Source: Terriglobus roseus
GTDB taxonomy: Bacteria; Acidobacteriota; Terriglobia; Terriglobales; Acidobacteriaceae
Direction of reading: 5' to 3'
NCBI RefSeq assembly: GCF_900105625.1
Contig: NZ_FNSD01000001.1
Location: forward strand, 3,286,001-3,350,000
DNA: 64,000 nucleotides
In this document: piece after piece, positions 51,552 to 59,878 of the stretch
How the letters are laid out: every line of letters starts with the position of its first letter
Numbering within the stretch: position 1 is the stretch's first letter
Notes under the pieces: model-generated
Database searches by the model: none
Seen by the model: the letters and a program-made list of their open reading frames with translations, nothing else
Told to the model about the DNA's origin: nothing
Position numbers and translations under genes: made by a program

Positions 51552-54083
51552 ATGGCGAACAGGGCGAAGTCAAACGGCAAGGCAACAGCAGCGGCGCAGA
51601 CAGCAGCGCCAGCGATGGAAGAAACCGTGAGCAACCCGCAGTTACGAACCGAAGTCTTTGAAATCTTTCGGCGCTGGGGATACCTGCAGGCGACACTCGA
51701 TCCGCTGAAGCAGTACCTTCCTGCAGAACCATTCCCCATCGAATTGCCCGAAGGATCGGACGCGATTGCCGAGGAAGCGCGCCGTTACTACTGCGGAAAT
51801 ATCGCGCTCGAGTTCTCTCACATTGCCTCGCCTGAAAAGCGCGAGTGGCTCCAGCAGAAGATGGAGCAGTTGCCGGTCGAGACACCGAAGCAGCAGGCTC
51901 ACACGCTGACCGGCCTGATCAAGGCAGACATCTTTGAGCAGACTATTCAGCAGCGATACCTGGGCACCAAGCGCTTCTCGCTTGAGGGCCTGACGGCACT
52001 GATTCCTTACCTCGATCGTACGTTTGAAGTCAGTTCCGCACTTGGCGTTGAAGTCTGCCACTTTGCTATGAATCATCGTGGCCGTCTGAATGTGATGGTC
52101 AACACCGTCGGCCGTTCCGCAGCAGATATCTTTACCAAGTTTGAAGATGTCGATCCGCGCAGCCACCTCGGCGGCGGCGACGTGAAGTACCACCAGGGTG
52201 CGACGGGTACGTACACCGCTCCTGACGGCAAGACGGTCAAGCTTCACCTCGCTTCAAACCCATCGCATCTTGAAGCAGTGGATCCGGTCATCATGGGCCG
52301 CGCCCGTGCGCGGCAGGTCCGTCTGGGTGCCGATGGTCCGAAGAAGGTGTTGCCGATCATCATCCACGGCGACGCAGCGTTCGCCGGTCAGGGCATCTGG
52401 GCTGAGACGCTGGTGCTTGCGACCATCAATGGCTACACCGTTGGCGGCACCATCCAGATTGTCGTAAACAACCTGCTCGGCTTCACTGCAGAGCCGCTGG
52501 AATCGAATTCCTCACGCTTTGCGACGGACATGGCGAAGCGCCTGCCGATTCCTATCTTCCATGTGAACGCAGAGGATCCGGACGCAGTCGTTCGCGTGGC
52601 CGCAATCGCTGCGGAGTATCGCGCAACCTTCGCGTCCGATGTCGTTGTTGACCTCATCGGTTATCGCCGTCACGGCCACTCTGAAGTGGATGACCCAACG
52701 GTGACGCAGCCGCGCCGCTACGCGAAGATCAAGGAAACGGAACTGCTCTACAAGAGCTACGCCAAGCGCATCGGCGTGGATGCAGCACCGGAGATCAAGG
52801 CCACCAGCGACAAGTTCCTCGCGGACCAGGCGCTTGGCAAAGAAGCCCTGCATCCGCCCACACTGGCGGAACTGCCGGACTACTGGGATAAGTACAAGGG
52901 CGGCTATCTGCCCGCGATTGATCCGGCAGTCACTGGCCTGCCGGTGGATGAGATCAAGCGCCTTACGTCGCTGATTGTAAAGACGCCCGAGGGCTTCAAC
53001 GTCCATCCCAAGGTCAAGGCTCTCCTGAAGCAGCGCGAAGAGATGGGCGCAGGCACGAAGCCATTCGACTTCGGTACGGCCGAGCTCGTTGCGTACGCCG
53101 CGTTGCTGGAAAAGGGTACCCCCGTACGTCTCTCCGGACAGGATTCGCAGCGCGGCACCTTCAACCAGCGCCATAGTTTCTTCACAGACGTTGAGACGGA
53201 AAAGCGCTGGTCACCGCTACAAAACATCAGCCCCAACCAGGGTCAGTTCGAAGCCTACAACTCCATGCTGAGCGAAGCGGGCGTACTCGGGTTCGAGTAC
53301 GGCTACTCGCGCGACTTCCCGGAGACGTTGACGCTGTGGGAGGCGCAGTTCGGCGACTTCGCCAACGGCGCGCAGATCATCATCGACCAGTTCATCGCAG
53401 CCGGCGAAGCGAAGTGGCACTTGTACTCCGGCGTTGTAATGCTGCTGCCGCACGGCTACGAAGGCCAGGGGCCAGAACACTCCTCCGCGCGTATGGAGCG
53501 CTTCCTGCAGCTCTGCGCGACAGATAATATGTACGTCACGCAGCCCTCGAACGCTGCGCAATACTTCCACCTGCTGCGCCGTCAGGCACTCAGCGAATAC
53601 CGCAAACCGCTCGTCGTTTTCACACCGAAGAGCATGCTGCGTCATCCGGATGCAGTCTCACCCATCGCAGACTTCGGTGCCGAGCACTTCCAGACCGTAC
53701 TACCCGACATGGAAGCGAAAGACCCGAAACGCATCCTCGTCTGCAGCGGAAAGATCGGTCACAACCTGCGCGTGGAGCGTGCGAAGCGCGGCGATTACTC
53801 CAACGCAATCGTCTTCGTCGAGCAGCTCTACCCATGGCCGGAGGAAGCGCTTTCAAAGGCTCTCGCAATGTATCCGTCTGCGGAAGAAGTCGTCTTCGTG
53901 CAGGAGGAGCCGGCGAACATGGGCCCGCTCAGCTACGCGTATCCCTTGCTGAAGCGCACGGCAGGCAACCGCCGTGTGTTGCGTGTGTCGCGGTCCGCAG
54001 CAGCCAGTCCTGCGACGGGATCGGCAAAGGCGCACGAGCTCGAAGAGAAGATGCTGCTCGAACTCGCACTCGGCAAGAAGTAA
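51552..54083 (+). CDS. sucA: 2-oxoglutarate dehydrogenase E1 component
   Basis: About 843 residues; thiamine-diphosphate enzyme. Motifs: LGVEVCHFAMNHRGRLNVMVNTVG (about 165), GDVKYHQGATGTY, HLASNPSHLEAVDPVIMGRARARQ, IIHGDAAFAGQGIWAE and the diphosphate-binding region IVVNNLLGFTAEP, then VVVDLIGYRRHGHSEVDDP. C-terminal half: GTFNQRHSFFTDVET, LPHGYEGQGPEHSSARMERFLQL. The E. coli type has about 930 residues, and the usual N-terminal E2-binding helix (FLSGANAAYI type) is not visible. I chose the ATG at 51552, with GAGGAAGC upstream. sucB and lpd are not here. A succinate-semialdehyde-type dehydrogenase converges with it. Confidence 0.93.
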   Translation: MANRAKSNGKATAAAQTAAPAMEETVSNPQLRTEVFEIFRRWGYLQATLDPLKQYLPAEPFPIELPEGSDAIAEEARRYYCGNIALEFSHIASPEKREWLQQKMEQLPVETPKQQAHTLTGLIKADIFEQTIQQRYLGTKRFSLEGLTALIPYLDRTFEVSSALGVEVCHFAMNHRGRLNVMVNTVGRSAADIFTKFEDVDPRSHLGGGDVKYHQGATGTYTAPDGKTVKLHLASNPSHLEAVDPVIMGRARARQVRLGADGPKKVLPIIIHGDAAFAGQGIWAETLVLATINGYTVGGTIQIVVNNLLGFTAEPLESNSSRFATDMAKRLPIPIFHVNAEDPDAVVRVAAIAAEYRATFASDVVVDLIGYRRHGHSEVDDPTVTQPRRYAKIKETELLYKSYAKRIGVDAAPEIKATSDKFLADQALGKEALHPPTLAELPDYWDKYKGGYLPAIDPAVTGLPVDEIKRLTSLIVKTPEGFNVHPKVKALLKQREEMGAGTKPFDFGTAELVAYAALLEKGTPVRLSGQDSQRGTFNQRHSFFTDVETEKRWSPLQNISPNQGQFEAYNSMLSEAGVLGFEYGYSRDFPETLTLWEAQFGDFANGAQIIIDQFIAAGEAKWHLYSGVVMLLPHGYEGQGPEHSSARMERFLQLCATDNMYVTQPSNAAQYFHLLRRQALSEYRKPLVVFTPKSMLRHPDAVSPIADFGAEHFQTVLPDMEAKDPKRILVCSGKIGHNLRVERAKRGDYSNAIVFVEQLYPWPEEALSKALAMYPSAEEVVFVQEEPANMGPLSYAYPLLKRTAGNRRVLRVSRSAAASPATGSAKAHELEEKMLLELALGKK

Positions 54084-54096
54084 GTCCAAGTCAGAA

Positions 54097-54134
54097 ACGC
54101 AGACAGGCCGGGCGAAAGCCCGGCCTGTCTGCGT
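54097..54134. terminator. Bidirectional terminator between sucA and aldehyde dehydrogenase
   Basis: A perfect 17-base stem: ACGCAGACAGGCCGGGC (54097-54113), GAAA tetraloop, and its reverse complement (54118-54134). GNRA-type loop adds stability. It ends both convergent genes. Confidence 0.88.
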
Positions 54135-54152
54135 CTTCAACGAATTATCGCC

Positions 54153-55550
54153 TTACGTGCGATCGAACCAGACGGTCTGTGCGTTTGTGAATTCGCGCAC
54201 ACCGAAGTGCGACAGCTCGCGACCGTAGCCGCTGTGCTTCACGCCGCCAATCGGCACGCGTGGGTCGGACACGGGGATTGAGTTGAGGAAGAGGCCGCCT
54301 GCCTGCAACTGCCGCGCGAACTGCTTTGCAGCAGTGCGATCTTCCGTCCACAAAGAGGCGCACAGACCGAACTCGCTATCATTCGCCAGCGCCAGTGCCT
54401 CCGAGGCATCGCGCACGCTGATCAACGAAGCTACGGGGCCGAAGACCTCCTCGCGGAAGCACGTCATCGAGCGCGTTACATCCGCAAGGATGGTGGGAGC
54501 GTAAAAGTTACCTCGACCTTCCACGATGCCGCCGGCCAGCAGCGTTTTCGCTCCCTCTGCCTGTGATTGCCGTACCTGCTCTGCCATCGCGTCGCGCAGA
54601 TCGAAGCGTGCCATGGGGCCAAGGTAGGTCTCATCTCGTGTCGGATCACCCATCACCAGCGCCTTGGTCTTTGTGACGAATCGATCCAGGAATTCGTCGG
54701 CGATGCTGGCGTGCAAAAGGATGCGTTTTGCCGCGATGCAAACCTGCCCGGTGTTCTGAAAGCGACCGGTGATTGCGGCGTCTGCAGCACGTTCGATATC
54801 GGCATCCGCAAGAACGATGAGAGGATCGGATCCGCCCATCTCTAACACTGACTTCTTGAGAGCACCACCCGCTTGCGCCGCAATGGCCGATCCCGCTCGC
54901 ACGCTGCCCGTCACCATAACGCCTGCAATGCGTCGGTCGGCGATCGCGCGTGAGATACCCTCGTTGTCCGCGTGCAGCAAAGTAAAAGCCCCGTCGGGCA
55001 GCCCGGCCACGCGCCATGCATCTGCCAATAGATGCGCGCATAACATCACGTTCGGCGCGTGTTTCAGCACGTAGGCATTTCCGCTCAACAGCACGCCAAC
55101 GGCGGACCGCATCACCTGCCAGTAAGGGAAGTTCCACGGCATCACGCCCAGCACGGAACCGAGCGGCAGATACGACACGTAGGCATTCGTGCCGATGCTG
55201 GTGGGTTCATCGGCCAACATCGCCTCGCCGTTTTGTGCGTACCAGTCGCACAGCGAAGCGCACTTTTCCACCTCTGCGCGAGCCTGCACGATAGGCTTGC
55301 CCATCTCCTGCGTGACGGTCTGCGCCATCGGTTCCAGGCGTGACCTGAGGACGGTTGCCATGCTCTGCAAAACGCCAAGACGCTGTGCAATCGGCATTGC
55401 AGACCAGACGACGAAGCCTGACTGGGATGCCTGCAGCAAGTGGTCGATGGCATCGCCTCTCAGGTAGGCGTGTCGCGCGATCTCCTCGCCGGTTGCAGGA
55501 TTGATAGAGAAGGATGCGTCTGCGGCGGTGTAGGTGACGGAAGGTCGCAT
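54153..55550 (-). CDS. NAD(P)-dependent aldehyde dehydrogenase (succinate-semialdehyde type)
   Basis: 465 residues. Motifs: VLGVMPWNFPYWQVMR (about 130), KHAPNVMLCA, VTGSVRAGSAIAAQAGGALKKSVLEMGGSDPLIVL with the general-base Glu (about 235), and the catalytic Cys in FQNTGQVCIAAKRIL (about 270). PVSDPRVPIGGVKHSGYGRELSHFGVREFTNAQTVW near the end is typical of the short succinate-semialdehyde dehydrogenases (GabD1/Sad type). It would oxidise an aldehyde such as succinate semialdehyde to the acid. The ATG at 55550 is chosen; a GTG two codons upstream is possible. It faces the E1 gene. Confidence 0.9.
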   Translation of the reverse strand: MRPSVTYTAADASFSINPATGEEIARHAYLRGDAIDHLLQASQSGFVVWSAMPIAQRLGVLQSMATVLRSRLEPMAQTVTQEMGKPIVQARAEVEKCASLCDWYAQNGEAMLADEPTSIGTNAYVSYLPLGSVLGVMPWNFPYWQVMRSAVGVLLSGNAYVLKHAPNVMLCAHLLADAWRVAGLPDGAFTLLHADNEGISRAIADRRIAGVMVTGSVRAGSAIAAQAGGALKKSVLEMGGSDPLIVLADADIERAADAAITGRFQNTGQVCIAAKRILLHASIADEFLDRFVTKTKALVMGDPTRDETYLGPMARFDLRDAMAEQVRQSQAEGAKTLLAGGIVEGRGNFYAPTILADVTRSMTCFREEVFGPVASLISVRDASEALALANDSEFGLCASLWTEDRTAAKQFARQLQAGGLFLNSIPVSDPRVPIGGVKHSGYGRELSHFGVREFTNAQTVWFDRT

Positions 55551-55686
55551 GCGCACCAGTCTAGAGCAGCAGCTCCGGTGTGGCGTGGCGGTGCGGCACG
55601 CGAAGGATGTTCGTGACGCCGTATGGCAGTGGAAGATGAATGGGATCCGACACAGCAGCGATCGCGGCTCCGTTTAGACTCAGTGC

Positions 55687-56721
55687 ATGAAGGCTGTTGG
55701 CTACAAGGCACCCCTGCCCATCGACGATCCCGACGCTCTCCTCGACATCGAACTGGCCGAGCCGGTTGCGCGCGACCGCGACCTGCTGGTTGAGGTCAAA
55801 GCGATCTCGGTCAATCCAGTCGACACCAAGCAGCGCAAGAGCGCGAAGCCGGACGAGGGCCAGGAGTACAAGGTGCTCGGCTGGGACTGCGCTGGCGTTG
55901 TCGTCGGTGTGGGTAAGCTCACGTCCCTCTTCAAAAAGGGCGACGAGGTCTTCTATGCAGGCTGCATCGCTCGTCAGGGTGCGAACGCCCAGTTCCACAC
56001 GGTGGATGAGCGCATCGTCGCGCACAAGCCAAAGAAGTTCAGCTTCGCCGAGGCGGCAGCGCTGCCGTTAACCTCTCTAACGGCATGGGAGATCCTCTTC
56101 GACCGCTTTGGTGTCGAGCAGCGTCGCATCAGCTACAACGCCACGCGTAAGGGATCGATCCTCATCATCGGCGCGGCGGGTGGCGTCGGTTCCATGCTCA
56201 TGCAGATCGCTTCGCACCTGACTCCGCTGACCGTCGTCGCCACCGCATCCCGGCCGGAGACGACCGACTGGTGCCGCAGCATGGGCGCGCATTACGTCAT
56301 CGATCATCACCGCGATATCCGTACGCAGATGCAGGAACTCGGTCTGGGCGAAGTCGAATACATCGCGCTTCTGTCAGCCACCGACACGCACTACCCGGGC
56401 ATTGCAGAGTTGCTGGCGCCACAGGGCAAGATCGCAATCATCGACGATCCGCAGAAGCCGGTGGATGCACGTCCGCTGAAGCGCAAGAGCGGCTCCATTT
56501 GTTGGGAGTTCATGTTCACGCGGTCCTATTACGAGACGCCCGACATCCTGCGTCAGCATGACTCGCTGACTGAGGTGGCCAAGCTCATGGACCTCGGTTC
56601 CCTGAAGACGACACTCACCCAGAACTACGGAGCCATCAACGCGCAAAACCTGAAGATGGCGCACGCGTGGATCGAGAGCGGCCGCTCCATTGGCAAGATC
56701 GTCCTCGAAGGCTGGGAGTAG
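55687..56721 (+). CDS. Zinc-type alcohol dehydrogenase family protein (quinone-reductase-like)
   Basis: 344 residues of the MDR superfamily. N-terminal GroES-like domain with EVKAISVNPVDTKQRKSAK, KVLGWDCAGVVVGVGK; Rossmann domain with ILIIGAAGGVGSMLMQIA and DWCRSMGAHYVIDHH. No structural- or catalytic-zinc Cys cluster is present, so it is probably a NADPH-dependent quinone or enone reductase (the TIGR02817 type). Its start is divergent from the aldehyde dehydrogenase, with 136 bases between holding nothing recognisable. Confidence 0.9.
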   Translation: MKAVGYKAPLPIDDPDALLDIELAEPVARDRDLLVEVKAISVNPVDTKQRKSAKPDEGQEYKVLGWDCAGVVVGVGKLTSLFKKGDEVFYAGCIARQGANAQFHTVDERIVAHKPKKFSFAEAAALPLTSLTAWEILFDRFGVEQRRISYNATRKGSILIIGAAGGVGSMLMQIASHLTPLTVVATASRPETTDWCRSMGAHYVIDHHRDIRTQMQELGLGEVEYIALLSATDTHYPGIAELLAPQGKIAIIDDPQKPVDARPLKRKSGSICWEFMFTRSYYETPDILRQHDSLTEVAKLMDLGSLKTTLTQNYGAINAQNLKMAHAWIESGRSIGKIVLEGWE

Positions 56722-56744
56722 TTCCGGGCATTGACCTCGCCGGG

Positions 56745-58511
56745 CTACTCAGCCGCTTCGGGTGCGATCTCCTTCGCGTATACCTGGTGCGTCACGCGCG
56801 GTAGCTCGTCCGCTTTGTGCAGATCGCGCACTGCCTGCAGCAGTTCGAAGTCGGCCGTTGTCATGCGTTCGCGACTGCGAAGATAGTCCAGCCAGCTTTC
56901 CATCACGAAGGTCTCTTCCAATCGCTCGGCATCATTGCCGTCTCGGAACACACCCCATCGAATCGCGCCGGCGCGCAGACGGACATCGCGCAGCTTGTGC
57001 ACCTTCATGACAAATTCGTTGTAATGCTCCACCGGCACAACGTAATCCACCAGGATACGTACCGGCCCATCCTGCGGCGCCGGTTCGATTTCCAGGTGCG
57101 GTACGGGGCGCTTCCATTGGTAGGGCGATAGGTCGGGCAGCGTGCCGCGCAACACGTGGAGGCGTAACGTCAGCGGCAGGCAGACGGCCATCATGCAGGC
57201 GCTGCTGGCCAGTGCGACAGTCACGCTGGTGTGTTCCGCAACTGCTCCCCATGCGATAGAGCCCAGCGCCAGGCCTCCCTGGAAGACCATCTGATACATG
57301 CCCAGCGCACGCGCCTGCACCCAGCCGGGTGAAGAGAGCTGCACACTGACATTCAATGTGGACATGGTGCTGGTCCAGGCGAATCCACCGGCGATCAGGA
57401 ACAGGATGTCGAGCCACACAAAGTGCACATACGCCAGTACCAGCATGGTCGCGATGTACTGCAGGCTGGCGACTGCGAGGATACGATCCGCGCTGAAGCG
57501 CGCGCGAACCCGGGCCAGCATGACTGCCGCCACGACAGCGCCCAATCCCATGGATCCGTTCAGGATGCCGTAGCCCAGCGCACCGGAGATGCGTCCATGC
57601 TCGAACTCGCGTCGTGCGACAACCGACAGCAGCGACCAGACTGCTGCGACCGAGAAGGTGAAGAGAAACGACCGAAGGTAAACGGCCTGCAGCGCGGGCG
57701 CGTAGCGCAGATAGCGCAGGCCCGTTTCGACGGAGCCCATGATGCGCTCGGCCGGCAGTGCGGACTTGAAGAGCGGCTTCCGCTTCCAGACATACAACAC
57801 CCAGATGACGGCAGCGAATGACCCCGCGTTCAGAGCAAAGACCCATCCAGCGCCCGTGCTCGCTTTCACGAAGGCTGCAACCATCAGGCCGCCCAGCGCA
57901 GGCCCTACGGCGCGAGCCAGGTTGTTGCTGGCGGCGGCGAGGGATACGGCATTCGGCAGCTGATCGCGTGGTACCAGCTCCGGCACAATCGCTTGCCATG
58001 CCGGGCTGTTCATCGCCGAACCGACGTTCATCAGGAAGGTCAGCGCTAACAGCATGACCGGGCTGATGACACCGAAGAGCGCCAGCACCGCCATCAGGGC
58101 GACAGCTGCCATCTGCCACGTCTGCCAGAAGATCAAGAGTCTGCGGCGCTCGAAGATATCGGCGGTCGCGCCTGCGAACAGGCCGAGCAACAGGACTGGC
58201 ATGCTGGCTGCCGTCTGCATCAGCGCGATCAGCAGTGGCGACCCGGTCAGTGCGGTCATCAGCCAGGTTGCAGCAGTGTCCTGCATCCACGTACCCACAC
58301 CAGAGACGGTGGAGGCGATCCAGCGGTCGCGGAAGAGTGGAATGGCAAGCGGTGCGAAGCCGTTGCTCTTACCGCCCGGCACTTCAGGCGGCTCGGGTAC
58401 GTGCGCGGGTGTGCCTGCTGCGGTGACGGGAGCGGCAGCTACGGCCACAGCAGGCTTTACCACCGGCATGGGTGCTTCGTCGGTGTTGTCTTGGCCTGCT
58501 TCGGGATTCAT
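56745..58511 (-). CDS. MFS transporter with C-terminal monooxygenase-like domain
   Basis: 588 residues. After about 50 polar residues come 10-12 membrane helices of the MFS_3 (enterobactin exporter-like) type, with NVGSAMNSPAWQAIVPELVPRDQLPNAVSLAAASNNLARAVGPALGG as the family motif region. The last 110 residues (from about 478) are soluble: DGPVRILVDYVVPVEHYNEFVMKVHKLRD, then GAIRWGVFRDGNDAERLEETFVMESW, like an antibiotic-biosynthesis monooxygenase (ABM) fold. The fusion is known in this group. Substrate unknown. The small membrane protein gene lies 21 bases upstream in the same direction. Confidence 0.9.
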   Translation of the reverse strand: MNPEAGQDNTDEAPMPVVKPAVAVAAAPVTAAGTPAHVPEPPEVPGGKSNGFAPLAIPLFRDRWIASTVSGVGTWMQDTAATWLMTALTGSPLLIALMQTAASMPVLLLGLFAGATADIFERRRLLIFWQTWQMAAVALMAVLALFGVISPVMLLALTFLMNVGSAMNSPAWQAIVPELVPRDQLPNAVSLAAASNNLARAVGPALGGLMVAAFVKASTGAGWVFALNAGSFAAVIWVLYVWKRKPLFKSALPAERIMGSVETGLRYLRYAPALQAVYLRSFLFTFSVAAVWSLLSVVARREFEHGRISGALGYGILNGSMGLGAVVAAVMLARVRARFSADRILAVASLQYIATMLVLAYVHFVWLDILFLIAGGFAWTSTMSTLNVSVQLSSPGWVQARALGMYQMVFQGGLALGSIAWGAVAEHTSVTVALASSACMMAVCLPLTLRLHVLRGTLPDLSPYQWKRPVPHLEIEPAPQDGPVRILVDYVVPVEHYNEFVMKVHKLRDVRLRAGAIRWGVFRDGNDAERLEETFVMESWLDYLRSRERMTTADFELLQAVRDLHKADELPRVTHQVYAKEIAPEAAE

Positions 58512-58532
58512 GCTCTTATGCTACCCGGCACG

Positions 58533-58868
58533 CTAGACCAGGCTGCCGAGCAGGATGTTCACGACGGCGACGACCAGCGCGCAGAGAAAGGCCGCTGTAA
58601 AGTTCTTCACGGCAAAGCCACGCAGTACGCGGGAAACAATCCAGATCATGATCGCGTCGCAGATCAGGTACATCAGACCGGGCAAGAGCCATGTCAAAGG
58701 GAAGGCCAGTATGCGAATCAGGAAACCCAGTGTGGCGTTGAGCAAGCCGATCAACACGGCCGCAATCATGGCGATCCCAAAGCTCTCGATCTCGACGGTG
58801 GGCAGCAGGTAAGCCGCAATCACCAGCGAAAGCGCGCTGAGAATCCAGATAAGAAGAAGATGCAACAT
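58533..58868 (-). CDS. Phage holin 4 superfamily (YvlD-type) membrane protein
   Basis: 111 residues, nearly all hydrophobic: four helices (about 4-22, 30-50, 55-80 and 88-110). The pattern LLPTVEIESFGIAMIAAVLIGLLNATLGFLIRIL and FPLTWLLPGLMYLICDAIMIWI matches the holin_4_2/YvlD family of small membrane proteins. Despite the name, bacterial members are not phage lysis proteins, and no phage genes are nearby. It is likely co-transcribed with the MFS gene 21 bases downstream. Confidence 0.88.
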   Translation of the reverse strand: MLHLLLIWILSALSLVIAAYLLPTVEIESFGIAMIAAVLIGLLNATLGFLIRILAFPLTWLLPGLMYLICDAIMIWIVSRVLRGFAVKNFTAAFLCALVVAVVNILLGSLV

Positions 58869-58950
58869 AAGCGGTTGGAGGGGGAGACGTCCGGACGGGT
58901 TGCGCGGAAGGCTTTTGTATCGGTCGGTACGTCTCAGGCAATCAGTCGTC

Positions 58951-59271
58951 TTAGGAGACTAGGCGTGGACTCATACAGGCAACCAGGGCGCTTACCTGTT
59001 CCTGCAGCCGTTCCGGCTGGGGCAGGCCGTCATTTTCCAGTGTCAACTCGATGGCGCGAGCATGGTCCGTGGCGTCGGAGAAGCCAAACATGCCGAGCGA
59101 GCCAGCCAGCTTGTGCGCAATGTCAAGCGCCTCTGCGCGCTGCTCCGGATCAAGCGTTCGAGAGGTTGCAAGATCATCCGCAGCCTGTTGCAACAGAGCC
59201 AGCCGCGCTCTGCACTGCGGAATGGACTTTTGCCAGATTGCGGCAATGGCGGCTTGGAGTTCGTCGGGCAC
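58951..59271 (-). CDS. Hpt domain phosphotransfer protein
   Basis: About 106 residues. The phosphorylated His is in DIAHKLAGSLGMFGFSDAT (about residue 53), flanked by helices of the four-helix bundle: LQAAIAAIWQKSIPQCRARLALLQQAADDL and ARAIELTLENDG. I take the GTG at 59271 as the start, since the frame further upstream overlaps the response-regulator gene in another reading frame. It lies 47 bases after that gene and is in the same operon. It would pass phosphate between a hybrid kinase and a regulator; no kinase is in the window. Confidence 0.78.
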   Translation of the reverse strand: MPDELQAAIAAIWQKSIPQCRARLALLQQAADDLATSRTLDPEQRAEALDIAHKLAGSLGMFGFSDATDHARAIELTLENDGLPQPERLQEQVSALVACMSPRLVS

Positions 59272-59318
59272 ACATCGAAAGATGGGGGACTGAGCCGCCG
59301 GGTTGCAGTGTCCGTAAT

Positions 59319-59702
59319 TTATACCGCTACGGTATCCCAGTGAAGCACTTCCGCAATCTGCTGTGCCAGCGTCATCGGATCGAATGGCTTGAATAGAACG
59401 GCGGCCACGCCCAGGTCGGCGAAGCGGCGCTGGTCTACACCCTGTACCTTCGCCGTCAGAAGGATCACGGGGATGTGGGCGATCAACGGGTTCTTCTGCA
59501 TCTCGCGGAAGGTCGTGGGGCCGTCCATCTCGGGCATCATCACGTCCATCAGGATCGCCTCTGGCTGCTCCGCGATTGCCGCGCGAATGCCGCTTGCACC
59601 CGAGCTGGCGGTGATGACCTCCCAACCTGCAGTTGCTTCCAGGGTTAGCGAGGCAACCTCGCGGATATCATCTTCATCGTCGATCAGCAAAATGCGGTGC
59701 AT
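59319..59702 (-). CDS. Single-domain response regulator
   Basis: 127 residues, only a receiver domain. Acidic pocket DDEDD (about 8-12), phospho-acceptor Asp in ILMDVMMPEMDGPTTF (about 52), Thr in VILLTAK (about 82) and Lys in LFKPFD (about 105). There is no output domain, so it acts as a phospho-relay or binds a partner, as CheY does. It is followed by the Hpt gene; the two could be parts of a relay with a distant kinase. Confidence 0.93.
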   Translation of the reverse strand: MHRILLIDDEDDIREVASLTLEATAGWEVITASSGASGIRAAIAEQPEAILMDVMMPEMDGPTTFREMQKNPLIAHIPVILLTAKVQGVDQRRFADLGVAAVLFKPFDPMTLAQQIAEVLHWDTVAV

Positions 59703-59795
59703 ACAGGTCTCATCTTAGGACTTACCATCCATCGGCAGCGTACCGCTTCCGTGGGATGGCTTCTTCCATTTGGACCGATGGCCGATGTTACTAAA

Positions 59796-59844
59796 GTTTC
59801 ACGCCAAAAAGGTGAAACGCCGGCAGGCCCTGCGGCCTGCCGGC
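59796..59844 (-). terminator. Two hairpins downstream of the deoxyhypusine-synthase-like gene
   Basis: GCCGGCAGGCC (59819-59829) pairs perfectly with GGCCTGCCGGC (59834-59844). On the minus strand it is followed by GTTTCACCTTTTTGG. That tail is part of a second stem, GTTTCAC (59796-59802) with GTGAAAC (59812-59818). It is a terminator for the gene ending at 59879. The rest of 59703-59878 is empty. Confidence 0.75.
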
Positions 59845-59878
59845 ATTCTTCTCCATGAGAGAAGGATCTGGTGAATCT

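Noticed and set aside
58533-58868. Holin-like protein as sign of a prophage
   Set aside because: YvlD-type proteins of this superfamily are ordinary bacterial membrane proteins, and no phage gene lies nearby.
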